A stretch of 16,458 bases of DNA from JAILLW01 sp045640905. GTDB lineage: Bacteria > Bacillota > Clostridia > Lachnospirales > Lachnospiraceae. The DNA lies in assembly GCA_045640905.1 (NCBI GenBank), contig JAZUFW010000033.1:1-16458 (forward strand). Direction: 5' to 3'. How positions within the stretch are numbered: the stretch's first letter is position 1; each line of letters begins with the position of its first letter. The notes below the pieces were generated by a model. That model was not told the DNA's origin, ran no database searches, and worked only from the letters and a program-made list of their open reading frames with translations. Positions 1 through 7,395 of the stretch are shown piece by piece. Both the position numbers and the translations under genes were made by a program.

Positions 1-233
1 CTTTCCAATTCTCTCAAATGTAAAAAGGGACTTACAAAATTTATATTCTAAATCATTCCACTGTTGAATCAATTAACTTCTTAAACTCTTCCGCGCTCAT
101 AACCTCTCTTAACACATCTATTGCAGCTTCGTATTCATTTATTGCATGGCCATAGCAATCTTTCTTTGTCATATTAAAACCAAAATCATTATACAGTTTA
201 ATATCCCCATTTTTCTGCTTCTATTTTGAAAAC
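1..233. other. Left-end region with no confident gene
   Basis: AT-rich DNA downstream of the rlmD-like gene. Apart from the small minus-strand frame at 53-172, I see no gene, tRNA, strong hairpin followed by a T-run, or repeat. No intrinsic terminator for the minus-strand operon is visible here, so transcription may continue beyond the window. Confidence 0.5.
53..172 (-). CDS. Small hypothetical ORF (39 aa) or gene remnant
   Basis: A 39-codon frame runs from an ATG (minus strand, 172) to a TGA at 53-55. The same frame stays open upstream to a TAG at 221-223, giving 56 sense codons, but with no ATG/GTG/TTG further upstream and no recognisable ribosome binding site before the ATG. The predicted peptide is charged and probably helical, with a short Lys/Asp/Cys start and an acidic, Lys-containing C-terminal half. 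I do not recognise it. It follows the rlmD stop closely on the same strand. It may be a small gene, the tail of a decayed gene, or chance. Codon choice looks normal for the window, which is the only positive support. Confidence 0.3.
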   Translation of the reverse strand: MTKKDCYGHAINEYEAAIDVLREVMSAEEFKKLIDSTVE

Positions 234-1883
234 CTAAATCATCTGAAATACCTTCAGTGCCTCCATAATAGCCTCTCCCTTTTCTTTAGGGCACTGTGGC
301 TGCTTTGCATCCTCCGACTTCGGCAGATTAAAATTCTCTGCCAGTTCCAATCCACATTTTCTCTTTACCTGCGCAATATAGAGATTCGAAACTTTCATCC
401 CTTCATTATGCTCTGCAACATACTTCTTTATCTTTTCATAGGTTGCCTTTGTTTCAGCCGAAGTGCCCTCTAACTCAGCTACATCAATATCCACATCAAT
501 ATAATCATCCGGTTTCTGACGGAGTTGGGAAAGAAGGACAACCGTCTCCACATGGCTCGTTTGAGCAAACATATCCACGGGACGCACTCTTTCCAGGTTA
601 TATCCGTTGGCGCATATATACTTCAAATCACGAGCCAAGGTCGCTGAATCGCAACTGACATATACCATTTTGCGTGGAGCCGCTTTTAATATTGCATCCA
701 ATGCAGCCACATCCATTCCTTTTCTCGGAGGGTCCATAACGACCACATCTGCAGAAAAGTTTCTTTGACTTGGCAAATATTCTTCTACCGCAGCACATAT
801 GAATTCAACATTATCAATATTATTGTTTATGGCATTCTTTTTGGCATCCTCGATTGCCTGAGGTACGATTTCTATTCCGTGAACAAAGGATGCCTCTGTA
901 GCCATTGACAATGTAATCGTTCCTATTCCGCAACACAAATCCCATACTTCTTCGTCCCCATTAAGGTTTGCAAAATCTATGGCTGTTTGATATAGTTTTT
1001 CAACTTGAATAGGGTTCACTTGATAGAACGATAAAGGGGATATTGAATACTTCAAACCCAGCAAGCTGTCTTCTATGGTATCTTTTCCCCAAACAGTTTG
1101 GTATGTATCACCCAAGATTACATTGGTATTCTTCCTGTTAGGTGAGTAGGATATACTCGTCATACCTTTGACCTTCTTCAAGGCCTCTATCAGTGCATCT
1201 TGTTTTGGCAGTTTATCAGCATTAATTACCAAACATACCATAATCTCCCCGGAATAATACCCTTTTCGTATCAGCACGTGTCTAACCAATCCTGTCTGAG
1301 TCACTTCATCATACGAATTGATTCTGTTCTTTTTCATCCAATTCAGAATAATCTCCAGAATATCTTTATTTTCCGGTACGCCTAATGCACAATCTGTATT
1401 GCTGATTATGGAATGTGTTCTTCCCGCATAGAATCCGCATATCGGATTACCTTCTTTGTCGGTTCCAAATGGAAATTGAGCTTTATTTCTATATTCATAC
1501 TCCGGGCCTGAAATGATATCTTCCGTAATTCGATTTATGGTTTCTTCATCGAATCCCCCCAACCGAACTAAATTGTTTTTTACTTTGTTTTCCTTGAAAA
1601 TCAACTGCTTTTCATACGACAGTGCCTGAATCTGACAGCCTCCGCATGCTCTGGATACGCAGCACCTCGGAACTTGACGGTCAACAGAAGGGCTGATCAG
1701 TTCTTCTAAACGGGCATAACCGTAGTTCTTTTTCATCTTAGTTATCCTGACTCTTGCCTTGTCTCCGATAACACAGTCTTTTATGAAAAAAGTGAAGCCG
1801 TCGGTAGCTTTACCAACGCCTTCGCCTTCATTAGTCATATCTGTAATTTCAACTTCAAGTATTTCATTCTTTGAATAAATCAT
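234..1883 (-). CDS. rlmD: 23S rRNA (uracil-C5)-methyltransferase, RlmD/RumA family, with C-terminal extension
   Basis: Predicted SAM-dependent enzyme that makes 5-methyluridine in 23S rRNA; the exact target uridine cannot be read from sequence. Residues about 8-60 form an N-terminal TRAM RNA-binding domain. A [4Fe-4S]-type cysteine set follows: C74 or C75, C80, C83 (CGGC) and C165. The Rossmann methyltransferase has the SAM motif at 316-322 (D-L-C-C-G-I-G), DPPR at 385-388, the nucleophilic Cys411 in YVSCD, and HVETV at 444-448. Residues about 454-549 are an extra tail beyond the normal family end, rich in Lys/Glu. As I recall, this tail recurs in clostridial members. The ATG at 1883 is preceded by GGAG lying in the end of the exoribonuclease gene, only 5 bases upstream, so the two are probably co-translated. 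RlmD and the related RlmCD are the main alternatives. Confidence 0.9.
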   Translation of the reverse strand: MIYSKNEILEVEITDMTNEGEGVGKATDGFTFFIKDCVIGDKARVRITKMKKNYGYARLEELISPSVDRQVPRCCVSRACGGCQIQALSYEKQLIFKENKVKNNLVRLGGFDEETINRITEDIISGPEYEYRNKAQFPFGTDKEGNPICGFYAGRTHSIISNTDCALGVPENKDILEIILNWMKKNRINSYDEVTQTGLVRHVLIRKGYYSGEIMVCLVINADKLPKQDALIEALKKVKGMTSISYSPNRKNTNVILGDTYQTVWGKDTIEDSLLGLKYSISPLSFYQVNPIQVEKLYQTAIDFANLNGDEEVWDLCCGIGTITLSMATEASFVHGIEIVPQAIEDAKKNAINNNIDNVEFICAAVEEYLPSQRNFSADVVVMDPPRKGMDVAALDAILKAAPRKMVYVSCDSATLARDLKYICANGYNLERVRPVDMFAQTSHVETVVLLSQLRQKPDDYIDVDIDVAELEGTSAETKATYEKIKKYVAEHNEGMKVSNLYIAQVKRKCGLELAENFNLPKSEDAKQPQCPKEKGEAIMEALKVFQMI

Positions 1884-1888
1884 GAAAT

Positions 1889-2851
1889 CTACTCCATTCT
1901 TGTTGCTATAACATTCGTATCCAAATTCTTTTTAAAACCAAGCCATCCGGAACTCTTTTCATTTTCAAACATTTCCGTAAAAATCTGCATTTTCGCATCT
2001 GTATTATCTGCAAAATTCAATGCTACAGCTTCCATTATGGCAGGCTTTTTAGGTGATCCGAATTCATATTCCCCATGATGCGAGACTATACAATGCTTCA
2101 ATTCGTTCTCCAGCACCACCGGAAATCCTTCTATCGGTGCATTTCCATCTACACCATGAATTTTATTTCCTATCATCTCCACACCCATTACAATGTGTCC
2201 CAGGAAATTGCCCTCGTCCGTATAATCGTTGTCCGGAAAAGCAGAATACTCCTTTACTTTCGCAATATCGTGGCATATTGCGGCCGTAATCAGCAAATCA
2301 CGATTCAAGAGTTCATAACGTGAACACAAAAAATCACATATTCTTGTCACTGCGAGAGTATGTTGCGTCAATCCGCCGATAAATCCGTGATGAACCGATT
2401 TTGCAGCAGAAGATTTTTTAAATAAAGAAATGAACTTTTCGTCTTCTACAAAAAAAGCCTTTAACAGACGATTTAAATAAGGATTAGCTACACTGTCAAT
2501 GTACGATAAGATCTCGGAATACATATCTTCGATATTATAAGGAGAAACCGGCAAATAATCTGCAGGATTGTACTCTCCTTCGGATGCTTTACGTGCGCGT
2601 TTAATATTCACCTGCAAAGCACCGTTAAAACTGACTACTTCACCTAATATTTCCACATAATCTTTAGAATCAAACTCGTCGATTGCGGGAGAATTCGGTT
2701 CCCAATTTTTTGCATCGAGAGTACCGGTTTTATCCTGAATCACGATATTGTCATATGGTTTCCCGTTCTTGGTCGTCGCAGAATTCTTCTGCTTTATCAG
2801 ATAAATATCCGATATTCTGTCTCCGTCTCTAAAGTCTTTAATATATTTCAT
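1889..2851 (-). CDS. yhaM: YhaM-like 3'-5' exoribonuclease (OB-fold plus HD domain)
   Basis: Predicted Mn-dependent 3'-5' exoribonuclease (YhaM/CBF1 family) of RNA turnover, cytosolic, 320 aa, close to the usual size. Residues about 10-90 form an OB-fold nucleic-acid-binding domain, with the typical pattern of a conserved start, then K-N-G-K-P-Y and D-K-T-G. The HD phosphohydrolase domain has H154-H155, H167, the H194-D195 metal pair, H258-H259 and D282. A longer frame begins at a TTG at 2872. I prefer the ATG at 2851, because AAAGGA lies 6 bases before it and the family normally starts with the M-K-Y-I-K-type sequence. It sits 21 bases after the PDZ protein stop and 5 bases before the rRNA methyltransferase, suggesting an RNA-related pair at the operon end. 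Confidence 0.9.
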   Translation of the reverse strand: MKYIKDFRDGDRISDIYLIKQKNSATTKNGKPYDNIVIQDKTGTLDAKNWEPNSPAIDEFDSKDYVEILGEVVSFNGALQVNIKRARKASEGEYNPADYLPVSPYNIEDMYSEILSYIDSVANPYLNRLLKAFFVEDEKFISLFKKSSAAKSVHHGFIGGLTQHTLAVTRICDFLCSRYELLNRDLLITAAICHDIAKVKEYSAFPDNDYTDEGNFLGHIVMGVEMIGNKIHGVDGNAPIEGFPVVLENELKHCIVSHHGEYEFGSPKKPAIMEAVALNFADNTDAKMQIFTEMFENEKSSGWLGFKKNLDTNVIATRME

Positions 2852-2857
2852 TTCATA

Positions 2858-2863
2858 TCCTTT
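2858..2863 (-). promoter_or_regulatory. Ribosome binding site fixing the yhaM start
   Basis: AAAGGA on the minus strand, 6 bases before the ATG at 2851. It supports that start over the upstream in-frame TTG at 2872. Confidence 0.65.
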
Positions 2864-2872
2864 CCAACACAA

Positions 2873-4261
2873 TTAATTGCCGAGAATAACTGTATATGAA
2901 TAATCGGTAAATCCTTCAAGGCCCATTCTTTTTACATCTATAATCATTTCATCACCCGGTGCTGACAAAAGCAGTAATCTGGTAATTTCGCTTTGCGATT
3001 TCACCTCGGTACCATTAATTTTACAGATTACATCACCGCTTTTTATTCCTGCTTCCAAAGCCGGCGAATCCATCTCAAGACTCGAAATATACACACCTTC
3101 CGGAAGTCCCATCTCTTCGGCGATTTCAGGAGTGACATCCAACCCGAACAGTCCCAAATACGCTGTTTCCAAACCGTTTCCCAAATGTTCTATCAATGAC
3201 TTCATATCCGAAATTGCATATGCCCATATCATATTCTTCATATCCGAAGAATTGTGCGTCATATCAACAATTCCGATCAGCTGTCCATGCAGATTGAACA
3301 CAAATCCGGACGCGGCAGAACTTCCGAAAATATCGGTAGTCAGGTAATTATATGACGCATCCGGCAGATTTATGATTCCCGTACAACTGGTAATTCTGCC
3401 GACGCACATCGACGAGTCCGTTCCAAGTGGTCTTCCCAAAACAAATATCGGTGAACCATTAAGTTCTCTATTAACTGTCGTTCCCAAATTGACTATCGAA
3501 AGAGCTTCTCTGGTAGACGTCTTCATGATATCTTTTCGAACGGCTAAAATGGTAATTCCTGACACACTATCCTGCGTTTTTATACTCGCTTCATATGACA
3601 ATCCGTCAGGAAACATTATTTCATATTCATCGCTAAAAGAAAGAGAATTAAAATCCGAAAGTATCAATATCTCAACGCCGTTATCCGCTATGACTACACC
3701 GGAAACAACGTTTTCGCTTTCATATTCATTACTGAACAAATCTTTATCCTGTGAAATGGCAATGACACTAACCAAAGATGAGGAAGTTGTCTTCGCGAGG
3801 TCGGCTATCGCATTCGTCAAAGACAAATAATCCGTAATTCCAAGCTCCATCTCCGACAAAACCTGTTCTATCTGCTCATCATCAAGAGGAGCTTGTTCAA
3901 TAATAACCGGTGCAAGTTCCGACTCATCGACAATCATATCTTCAGGTGCAGTTTCTTCATCAACGGTTTCTTCAACCAATGAAATCTGTTGAACCTGTTC
4001 ATGTGGTTCCGTTACAGGGTGAAGTTTCGCGCTGATCAACGGCTCCAAAAAAATGAACGTAACACAGGCAACCAACCCGAAAACAACAGCCATGGCAACA
4101 GTAAGAAAGAGCCTTCTAAGCAACTTCCTTTTGTTAATCGGACGCTGTTTAATAGTCTCTTTCATAAATTCCGTCGTCTTGATAGCCTGCACTTCCTGCT
4201 GCGGAGCTTTCTTTTCAACGGTTTTTTCGATATTCACTTCATTAGTCGTATTATTGTCCAT
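2873..4261 (-). CDS. Membrane-anchored HtrA/DegP-like PDZ protein with degenerate protease site (pseudoprotease)
   Basis: 462 aa: a charged cytosolic N-terminus (1-49), one membrane segment (about 51-73), an acidic linker (about 85-140, rich in Glu/Asp/Pro), a trypsin-like S1C fold (about 155-355) and a PDZ domain (about 368-460). This layout matches clostridial HtrA-like proteins acting outside the membrane. The active site appears lost. Where HtrA has the T-N-N-H-V histidine there is D203 (L-S-D-F); the D-x-x-x-D-L-A-V-L aspartate aligns with G235; and the G-N-S-G-G-P serine aligns with A317 (S-A-A-S-G-F). The surrounding fold motifs (F-P-D-G at 217-220, H-G-Q-L-I-G-I at 325-331) are intact. 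A sensory or scaffolding role is inferred. The start ATG overlaps the upstream cyclase stop as TAATG with no strong ribosome site, suggesting translational coupling. Confidence 0.85.
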   Translation of the reverse strand: MDNNTTNEVNIEKTVEKKAPQQEVQAIKTTEFMKETIKQRPINKRKLLRRLFLTVAMAVVFGLVACVTFIFLEPLISAKLHPVTEPHEQVQQISLVEETVDEETAPEDMIVDESELAPVIIEQAPLDDEQIEQVLSEMELGITDYLSLTNAIADLAKTTSSSLVSVIAISQDKDLFSNEYESENVVSGVVIADNGVEILILSDFNSLSFSDEYEIMFPDGLSYEASIKTQDSVSGITILAVRKDIMKTSTREALSIVNLGTTVNRELNGSPIFVLGRPLGTDSSMCVGRITSCTGIINLPDASYNYLTTDIFGSSAASGFVFNLHGQLIGIVDMTHNSSDMKNMIWAYAISDMKSLIEHLGNGLETAYLGLFGLDVTPEIAEEMGLPEGVYISSLEMDSPALEAGIKSGDVICKINGTEVKSQSEITRLLLLSAPGDEMIIDVKRMGLEGFTDYSYTVILGN

Positions 4262-5355
4262 TAATATACTATCTGGTTTCTGCCATTTTCTTTTCCATAA
4301 TAAAGCTTTTCATCAGCTTCTTTTATCGAACTGTCTATACCGGCATCAAAATCAAACTCTGTCAAACCGAAAGTCATCGTAACCGAAATATCAACATCGT
4401 TTACATGTACTTTCATATTCTGAATCTTTGAACGTAATCTCTCCAATGCACTGAAAGCTTCATCTCCGTTACTATCGGGAAATACGAGCAAAAACTCCTC
4501 GCCGCCCCATCTTGCCAAAAACGAATCCTTACGCAAAGAATCCATCATGGTTTTCGAAACTGCTTTCAAAACTTCATCTCCGGCATCATGTCCGTATTCA
4601 TCGTTTACTCTCTTGAAGTGGTCTATATCACCTATGCATAAGCTAAATGTATTTCCTTGAAAATCACTGACCAATTCGTTTAAGAAATCAAGTGCTCTTC
4701 GTCTGTTATACAGTCCCGTTAACTGGTCTGTATTGGCCTGCTGCTTTAAAGTATCGTTATACTTGACCAGCTTTCCTTCCAGTTCACCGACATTGTTACT
4801 CATCTCATATACCGCGAAGGAAACGGATATGAAGAAAAAGAGAATATTAATTATTCCCAATGTATACTCTTTTGATATGGAAAAAACGCAAACGGGAATT
4901 CTGTTCTTGAAAACAATGTAATAAAGAAGTGCTATCAGGGTAATTCCGATTGTAAAAAGGCCCTTAAAAAAGGTCTTTTTGTATGTTGCCAAAAAATATA
5001 CCAAAAGCAACAGACATAAGAAATTCTGTGTTCCGATTCCCCATCCGAAAAAGTATAAGAAAGAAGTCATCCACAGAAGCATGAAGAAAATAAACACCCA
5101 TAACGATGTTCTTGTTTTAGAATGATACGTAATAAAAAATACACCCACAAAGATTATGGCAAAAGCGATGCAGAAAAGCATGCTTCCCTTAAGAAATGAC
5201 GAACCGGCCAAAATCATGGTAATCAGACAGTACGCAAAAAGGAACAGATACTGAAATCTGATAATGACCATACAGCGCTTGGACTCATTCTCAGCGGCTA
5301 TATCTTTTGTAATAAATTTGTACAACAAAGAAAAAACATTCTTTTGTTCATTCAT
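4261..5355 (-). CDS. Membrane diguanylate cyclase (GGDEF domain)
   Basis: Predicted to make cyclic di-GMP from two GTP. 364 aa with about six hydrophobic segments between residues 30 and 185, then a short linker and a GGDEF domain (about 205-364). The domain has N-T-D-Q-L-T-G-L-Y-N-R-R, the metal-binding I-G-D-I-D-H-F-K (D243), Y-G-H-D-A-G-D, and an intact GGEEF at 284-288, so it is probably active. The product-inhibition I-site RxxD is not intact: the matching residues are R275-K-D-S278, with Ser where Asp is expected. No EAL or HD-GYP domain is present. The membrane part has no named sensor domain that I recognise. It is the first gene after the 72-base gap behind aroQ and is TAATG-coupled to the PDZ protein. 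The start ATG has only a weak TAGGG upstream. Confidence 0.9.
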   Translation of the reverse strand: MNEQKNVFSLLYKFITKDIAAENESKRCMVIIRFQYLFLFAYCLITMILAGSSFLKGSMLFCIAFAIIFVGVFFITYHSKTRTSLWVFIFFMLLWMTSFLYFFGWGIGTQNFLCLLLLVYFLATYKKTFFKGLFTIGITLIALLYYIVFKNRIPVCVFSISKEYTLGIINILFFFISVSFAVYEMSNNVGELEGKLVKYNDTLKQQANTDQLTGLYNRRRALDFLNELVSDFQGNTFSLCIGDIDHFKRVNDEYGHDAGDEVLKAVSKTMMDSLRKDSFLARWGGEEFLLVFPDSNGDEAFSALERLRSKIQNMKVHVNDVDISVTMTFGLTEFDFDAGIDSSIKEADEKLYYGKENGRNQIVY

Positions 5356-5427
5356 AACCCTACACCATCAATGATATAAAAATCATTCTCCCGAGTACAT
5401 TTTATCACAAAATTGGCTTGTTTTGCA
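5356..5427. other. Intergenic gap between aroQ and the GGDEF gene
   Basis: A 72-base AT-rich gap, the longest inside the minus-strand run from trmB to rlmD. It holds the candidate extended -10 element and a small AATGAT-n6-ATCATT inverted repeat at 5370-5387. There is no GC-rich hairpin with T-run, so I see no intrinsic terminator for the aro genes; read-through from aroQ is possible. Confidence 0.5.
5399..5407 (-). promoter_or_regulatory. Candidate extended -10 promoter element before the GGDEF gene
   Basis: On the minus strand the sequence TGATAAAAT fits an extended -10 (TG-n-TAAAAT). No good -35 is present at 17-18 bases. It would place a start site roughly 35-40 bases before the ATG at 5355, separating the signalling/RNA genes from the aro cluster. 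This is inference from motif match only. Confidence 0.4.
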
Positions 5428-5859
5428 CTATTTTAGCTTCTCAAATAATAAAGATATCGCTTCCGAATATCCCGAAATACCTTTTCCGACCACTTTATCA
5501 AAAGCTACCAATCCTATATAGCTGATATGCCTAAACTCTTCACGCGTTGAAGGATCTGACAGATGTACTTCCACAGTAGGAATGCTGACTGCCTTTAGTG
5601 CATCCATAATCGCAATGCTGGTATGAGTATATGCGCCGGCATTAATGGCAATACCGTCAGTATTTCCATATGCATTCTGGATTTTGTCAATAATCTCACC
5701 TTCATGGTTAGACTGAAAAACTTCAATTTCAACACCTATTTCTTTTCCTTTGTTTAGGCATTGTTTGACCAATTCATCATAGCTGTCGGTTCCGTATATG
5801 TTTGGTTCTCTGATTCCGATCATGTTTATATTGGGTCCGTTAATTATCAGGATTTTCAT
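5428..5859 (-). CDS. aroQ: 3-dehydroquinate dehydratase, type II
   Basis: Converts 3-dehydroquinate to 3-dehydroshikimate, the third shikimate-pathway step. 143 aa is the normal size of this small, usually dodecameric enzyme. It is the type II enzyme, unrelated to type I AroD. Visible active-site residues are R17 and Y22 (R-E-x-x-x-Y-G), N73 in the I-N-A-G motif, and E97/H99 in V-E-V-H-L-S, followed by the substrate-binding R106 region. The ATG at 5859 lies inside the end of the fused aroE-aroK gene, with a 20-base overlap and only a weak ribosome site, so it is probably translated by coupling. It is the last enzyme gene of the aro cluster. Confidence 0.95.
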   Translation of the reverse strand: MKILIINGPNINMIGIREPNIYGTDSYDELVKQCLNKGKEIGVEIEVFQSNHEGEIIDKIQNAYGNTDGIAINAGAYTHTSIAIMDALKAVSIPTVEVHLSDPSTREEFRHISYIGLVAFDKVVGKGISGYSEAISLLFEKLK

Positions 5860-7132
5860 TTTGTCTCATCTCTTTCATAAGTTTATTTACTGTTTTTGAT
5901 ACATCGTCTTCGACATCTACCGATATGTCACTCACTTCTTCATATATTGCTTTTCGCTTATCAAACAGGGCTTTGATGGCTTCTATGGAGCCGGATAAGG
6001 GTCTTCCCTCCGAAGACAGTTTTTCAATCGGGCGTTTCAAATATACAAACGTCCCATTTTTTCTTAGATAATCTACGTTACAGGGTTTGATAACAGAACC
6101 TCCCCCCGTTGAAATAACTACTCCGCTTTTTTGAGACAATTCTCTGATTATTTCACTTTCCTTCGTTCGAAAATCATCTTCTCCGTATTTCACTATGCAG
6201 TCACCGGCCGAAATACCGAATTTGTCCTCAAAAACTTGGTCTGAATCATAGAATTCTCTTCCAAGGTTTTCAGATATTATCTTTCCGACAGAGGTTTTTC
6301 CGCTTCCGGGCATTCCGATCAATACTATATTTTTCTTTGAAAACAAAATACTCTGCGTTACCTCATTTATGGTCTTTTTCGCTTCTTCATCAAACGCCGT
6401 ATCTTTTCCGAAAAACAGTCTTTCACTGAAATATCCTTGTGCCACCAGCATCAGCAGGCCGTTTACCGCCACGATGCCGCGTTTTTTTGCCTCCAAAACA
6501 AGTCTCGTCTGCAAAGGATTATAAATAACATCCACAACTGCCGACAAATTGGAAAAAACTTCCAAATCTATCGGACAATCCTCATTATTCGGATACATTC
6601 CGACAGGCGTCGTGTTTATCAATATATCCGCATCACTATACTGCTCTTTATCTTCATATGACATAAATGTCACGCTATTGCAATTCTCTATTTCGTACGA
6701 ACCGGAGTTTCTGGACAAAACAACAACTGAAGCTGCTCCCAACATATTTACGGAAAAACATACTGTTCTTGAAGTCCCCCCGCTGCCCAGAATAACTACT
6801 TTCTTTCCGAAAACATCAATTCCCTCGTGTTTGAGCAGATAAGTAAATCCTAAATAATCCGTATTATATCCGTACAGTTGTCCGTCTATTTTGACCAATG
6901 TATTTACGGCACCGATAGTTTTGGCATTATCAGAGGCTATACAATATTTGAAAGCTGTCTGCTTGTACGGAATTGTTACGTTTATCCCCGAAAAGGGGGC
7001 GCTTTTGAGGTAATTGTCCACATTGTCTTTGGATATTTCCACAATCTCGTAATCACTATTATTCAATTTACTATGCAAAATCGGGGAAAAGCTATGTTTT
7101 AAGCTCTCCCCCAGTAATCCGTATTCACTCAT
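5840..7132 (-). CDS. aroE-aroK: Fused shikimate dehydrogenase (AroE) and shikimate kinase (AroK)
   Basis: 430 aa in one uninterrupted frame, holding two consecutive pathway enzymes: 3-dehydroshikimate to shikimate (NADPH), then shikimate to shikimate-3-phosphate (ATP). Residues 1 to about 262 are AroE: substrate serines S14/S16, catalytic K57 (I-P-Y-K) and D92 (Y-N-T-D), N77 (G-A-V-N-T), the nucleotide loop G-S-G-G-T-S-R at 116-122, and A-Q-G at 231-233. Residues about 267-425 are AroK: Walker A G-M-P-G-S-G-K-T at 273-280, D298 (D-S-D), shikimate-binding R322, G-G-G at 343-345, and the lid R377-P-L. Both active sites look complete. The start ATG overlaps the chorismate mutase stop by 8 bases, and aroQ begins inside its 3' end. 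Confidence 0.95.
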   Translation of the reverse strand: MSEYGLLGESLKHSFSPILHSKLNNSDYEIVEISKDNVDNYLKSAPFSGINVTIPYKQTAFKYCIASDNAKTIGAVNTLVKIDGQLYGYNTDYLGFTYLLKHEGIDVFGKKVVILGSGGTSRTVCFSVNMLGAASVVVLSRNSGSYEIENCNSVTFMSYEDKEQYSDADILINTTPVGMYPNNEDCPIDLEVFSNLSAVVDVIYNPLQTRLVLEAKKRGIVAVNGLLMLVAQGYFSERLFFGKDTAFDEEAKKTINEVTQSILFSKKNIVLIGMPGSGKTSVGKIISENLGREFYDSDQVFEDKFGISAGDCIVKYGEDDFRTKESEIIRELSQKSGVVISTGGGSVIKPCNVDYLRKNGTFVYLKRPIEKLSSEGRPLSGSIEAIKALFDKRKAIYEEVSDISVDVEDDVSKTVNKLMKEMRQNENPDN

Positions 7133-7394
7133 TAATCAATTTGCTCTGTCTTTCTTTCGATTGTTCAAAAATCTTGCGATATATTTCTTTTATGCTGTAT
7201 GCATATTCGTCCGAAACGCTTTCACCAATCCGGTCCAAAATATCATTTTCACGACCGGATTGTACAACACCTACATTCTCTTCACGCTTAATTCTTCCGA
7301 CTTCATCCGTCAATGTAAATCTCTTTACCAATAATCTTGTCAATTCTGCATCGACGTCATCAATTTTTCGTCTTACGTCTTCCAATTTTTCCAT
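7125..7394 (-). CDS. Chorismate mutase, AroQ class, monofunctional
   Basis: Rearranges chorismate to prephenate, the branch point towards phenylalanine and tyrosine. 89 aa, an all-helical domain of the family's usual stand-alone size. The pattern is L-x-x-x-R-x-x-I-D-x-x-D near residues 5-16, then L-L-x-x-R at 21-25, an inner K-R-E stretch, a V-V-Q-x-x-R-E near 43-49 that matches the helix-2 substrate-binding region, and a C-terminal I-Y-R-K-I-F-E-x-S. No prephenate dehydratase, dehydrogenase or DAHP synthase domain is attached, and no such partner gene other than the separate DAHP synthase is in the window. The ATG follows the aroC stop by one base, with AGAGGA lying inside aroC's last codons. 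Confidence 0.9.
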   Translation of the reverse strand: MEKLEDVRRKIDDVDAELTRLLVKRFTLTDEVGRIKREENVGVVQSGRENDILDRIGESVSDEYAYSIKEIYRKIFEQSKERQSKLINE

Positions 7395-7395
7395 A

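Noticed and set aside
168..210. 13-codon minus-strand frame overlapping the small ORF's ATG as ATGA
   Set aside because: Too short to judge, hydrophobic by chance in AT-rich DNA, with no independent support.
3372..3830. 152-codon plus-strand open frame
   Set aside because: It lies wholly antisense to the PDZ protein gene, whose domains are clear; the translation matches no family I know and lacks a ribosome site.
5370..5387. AATGAT-n6-ATCATT inverted repeat considered as a terminator
   Set aside because: The stem is only 6 AT-rich pairs and has no following T-run; it sits in the probable leader of the GGDEF gene.
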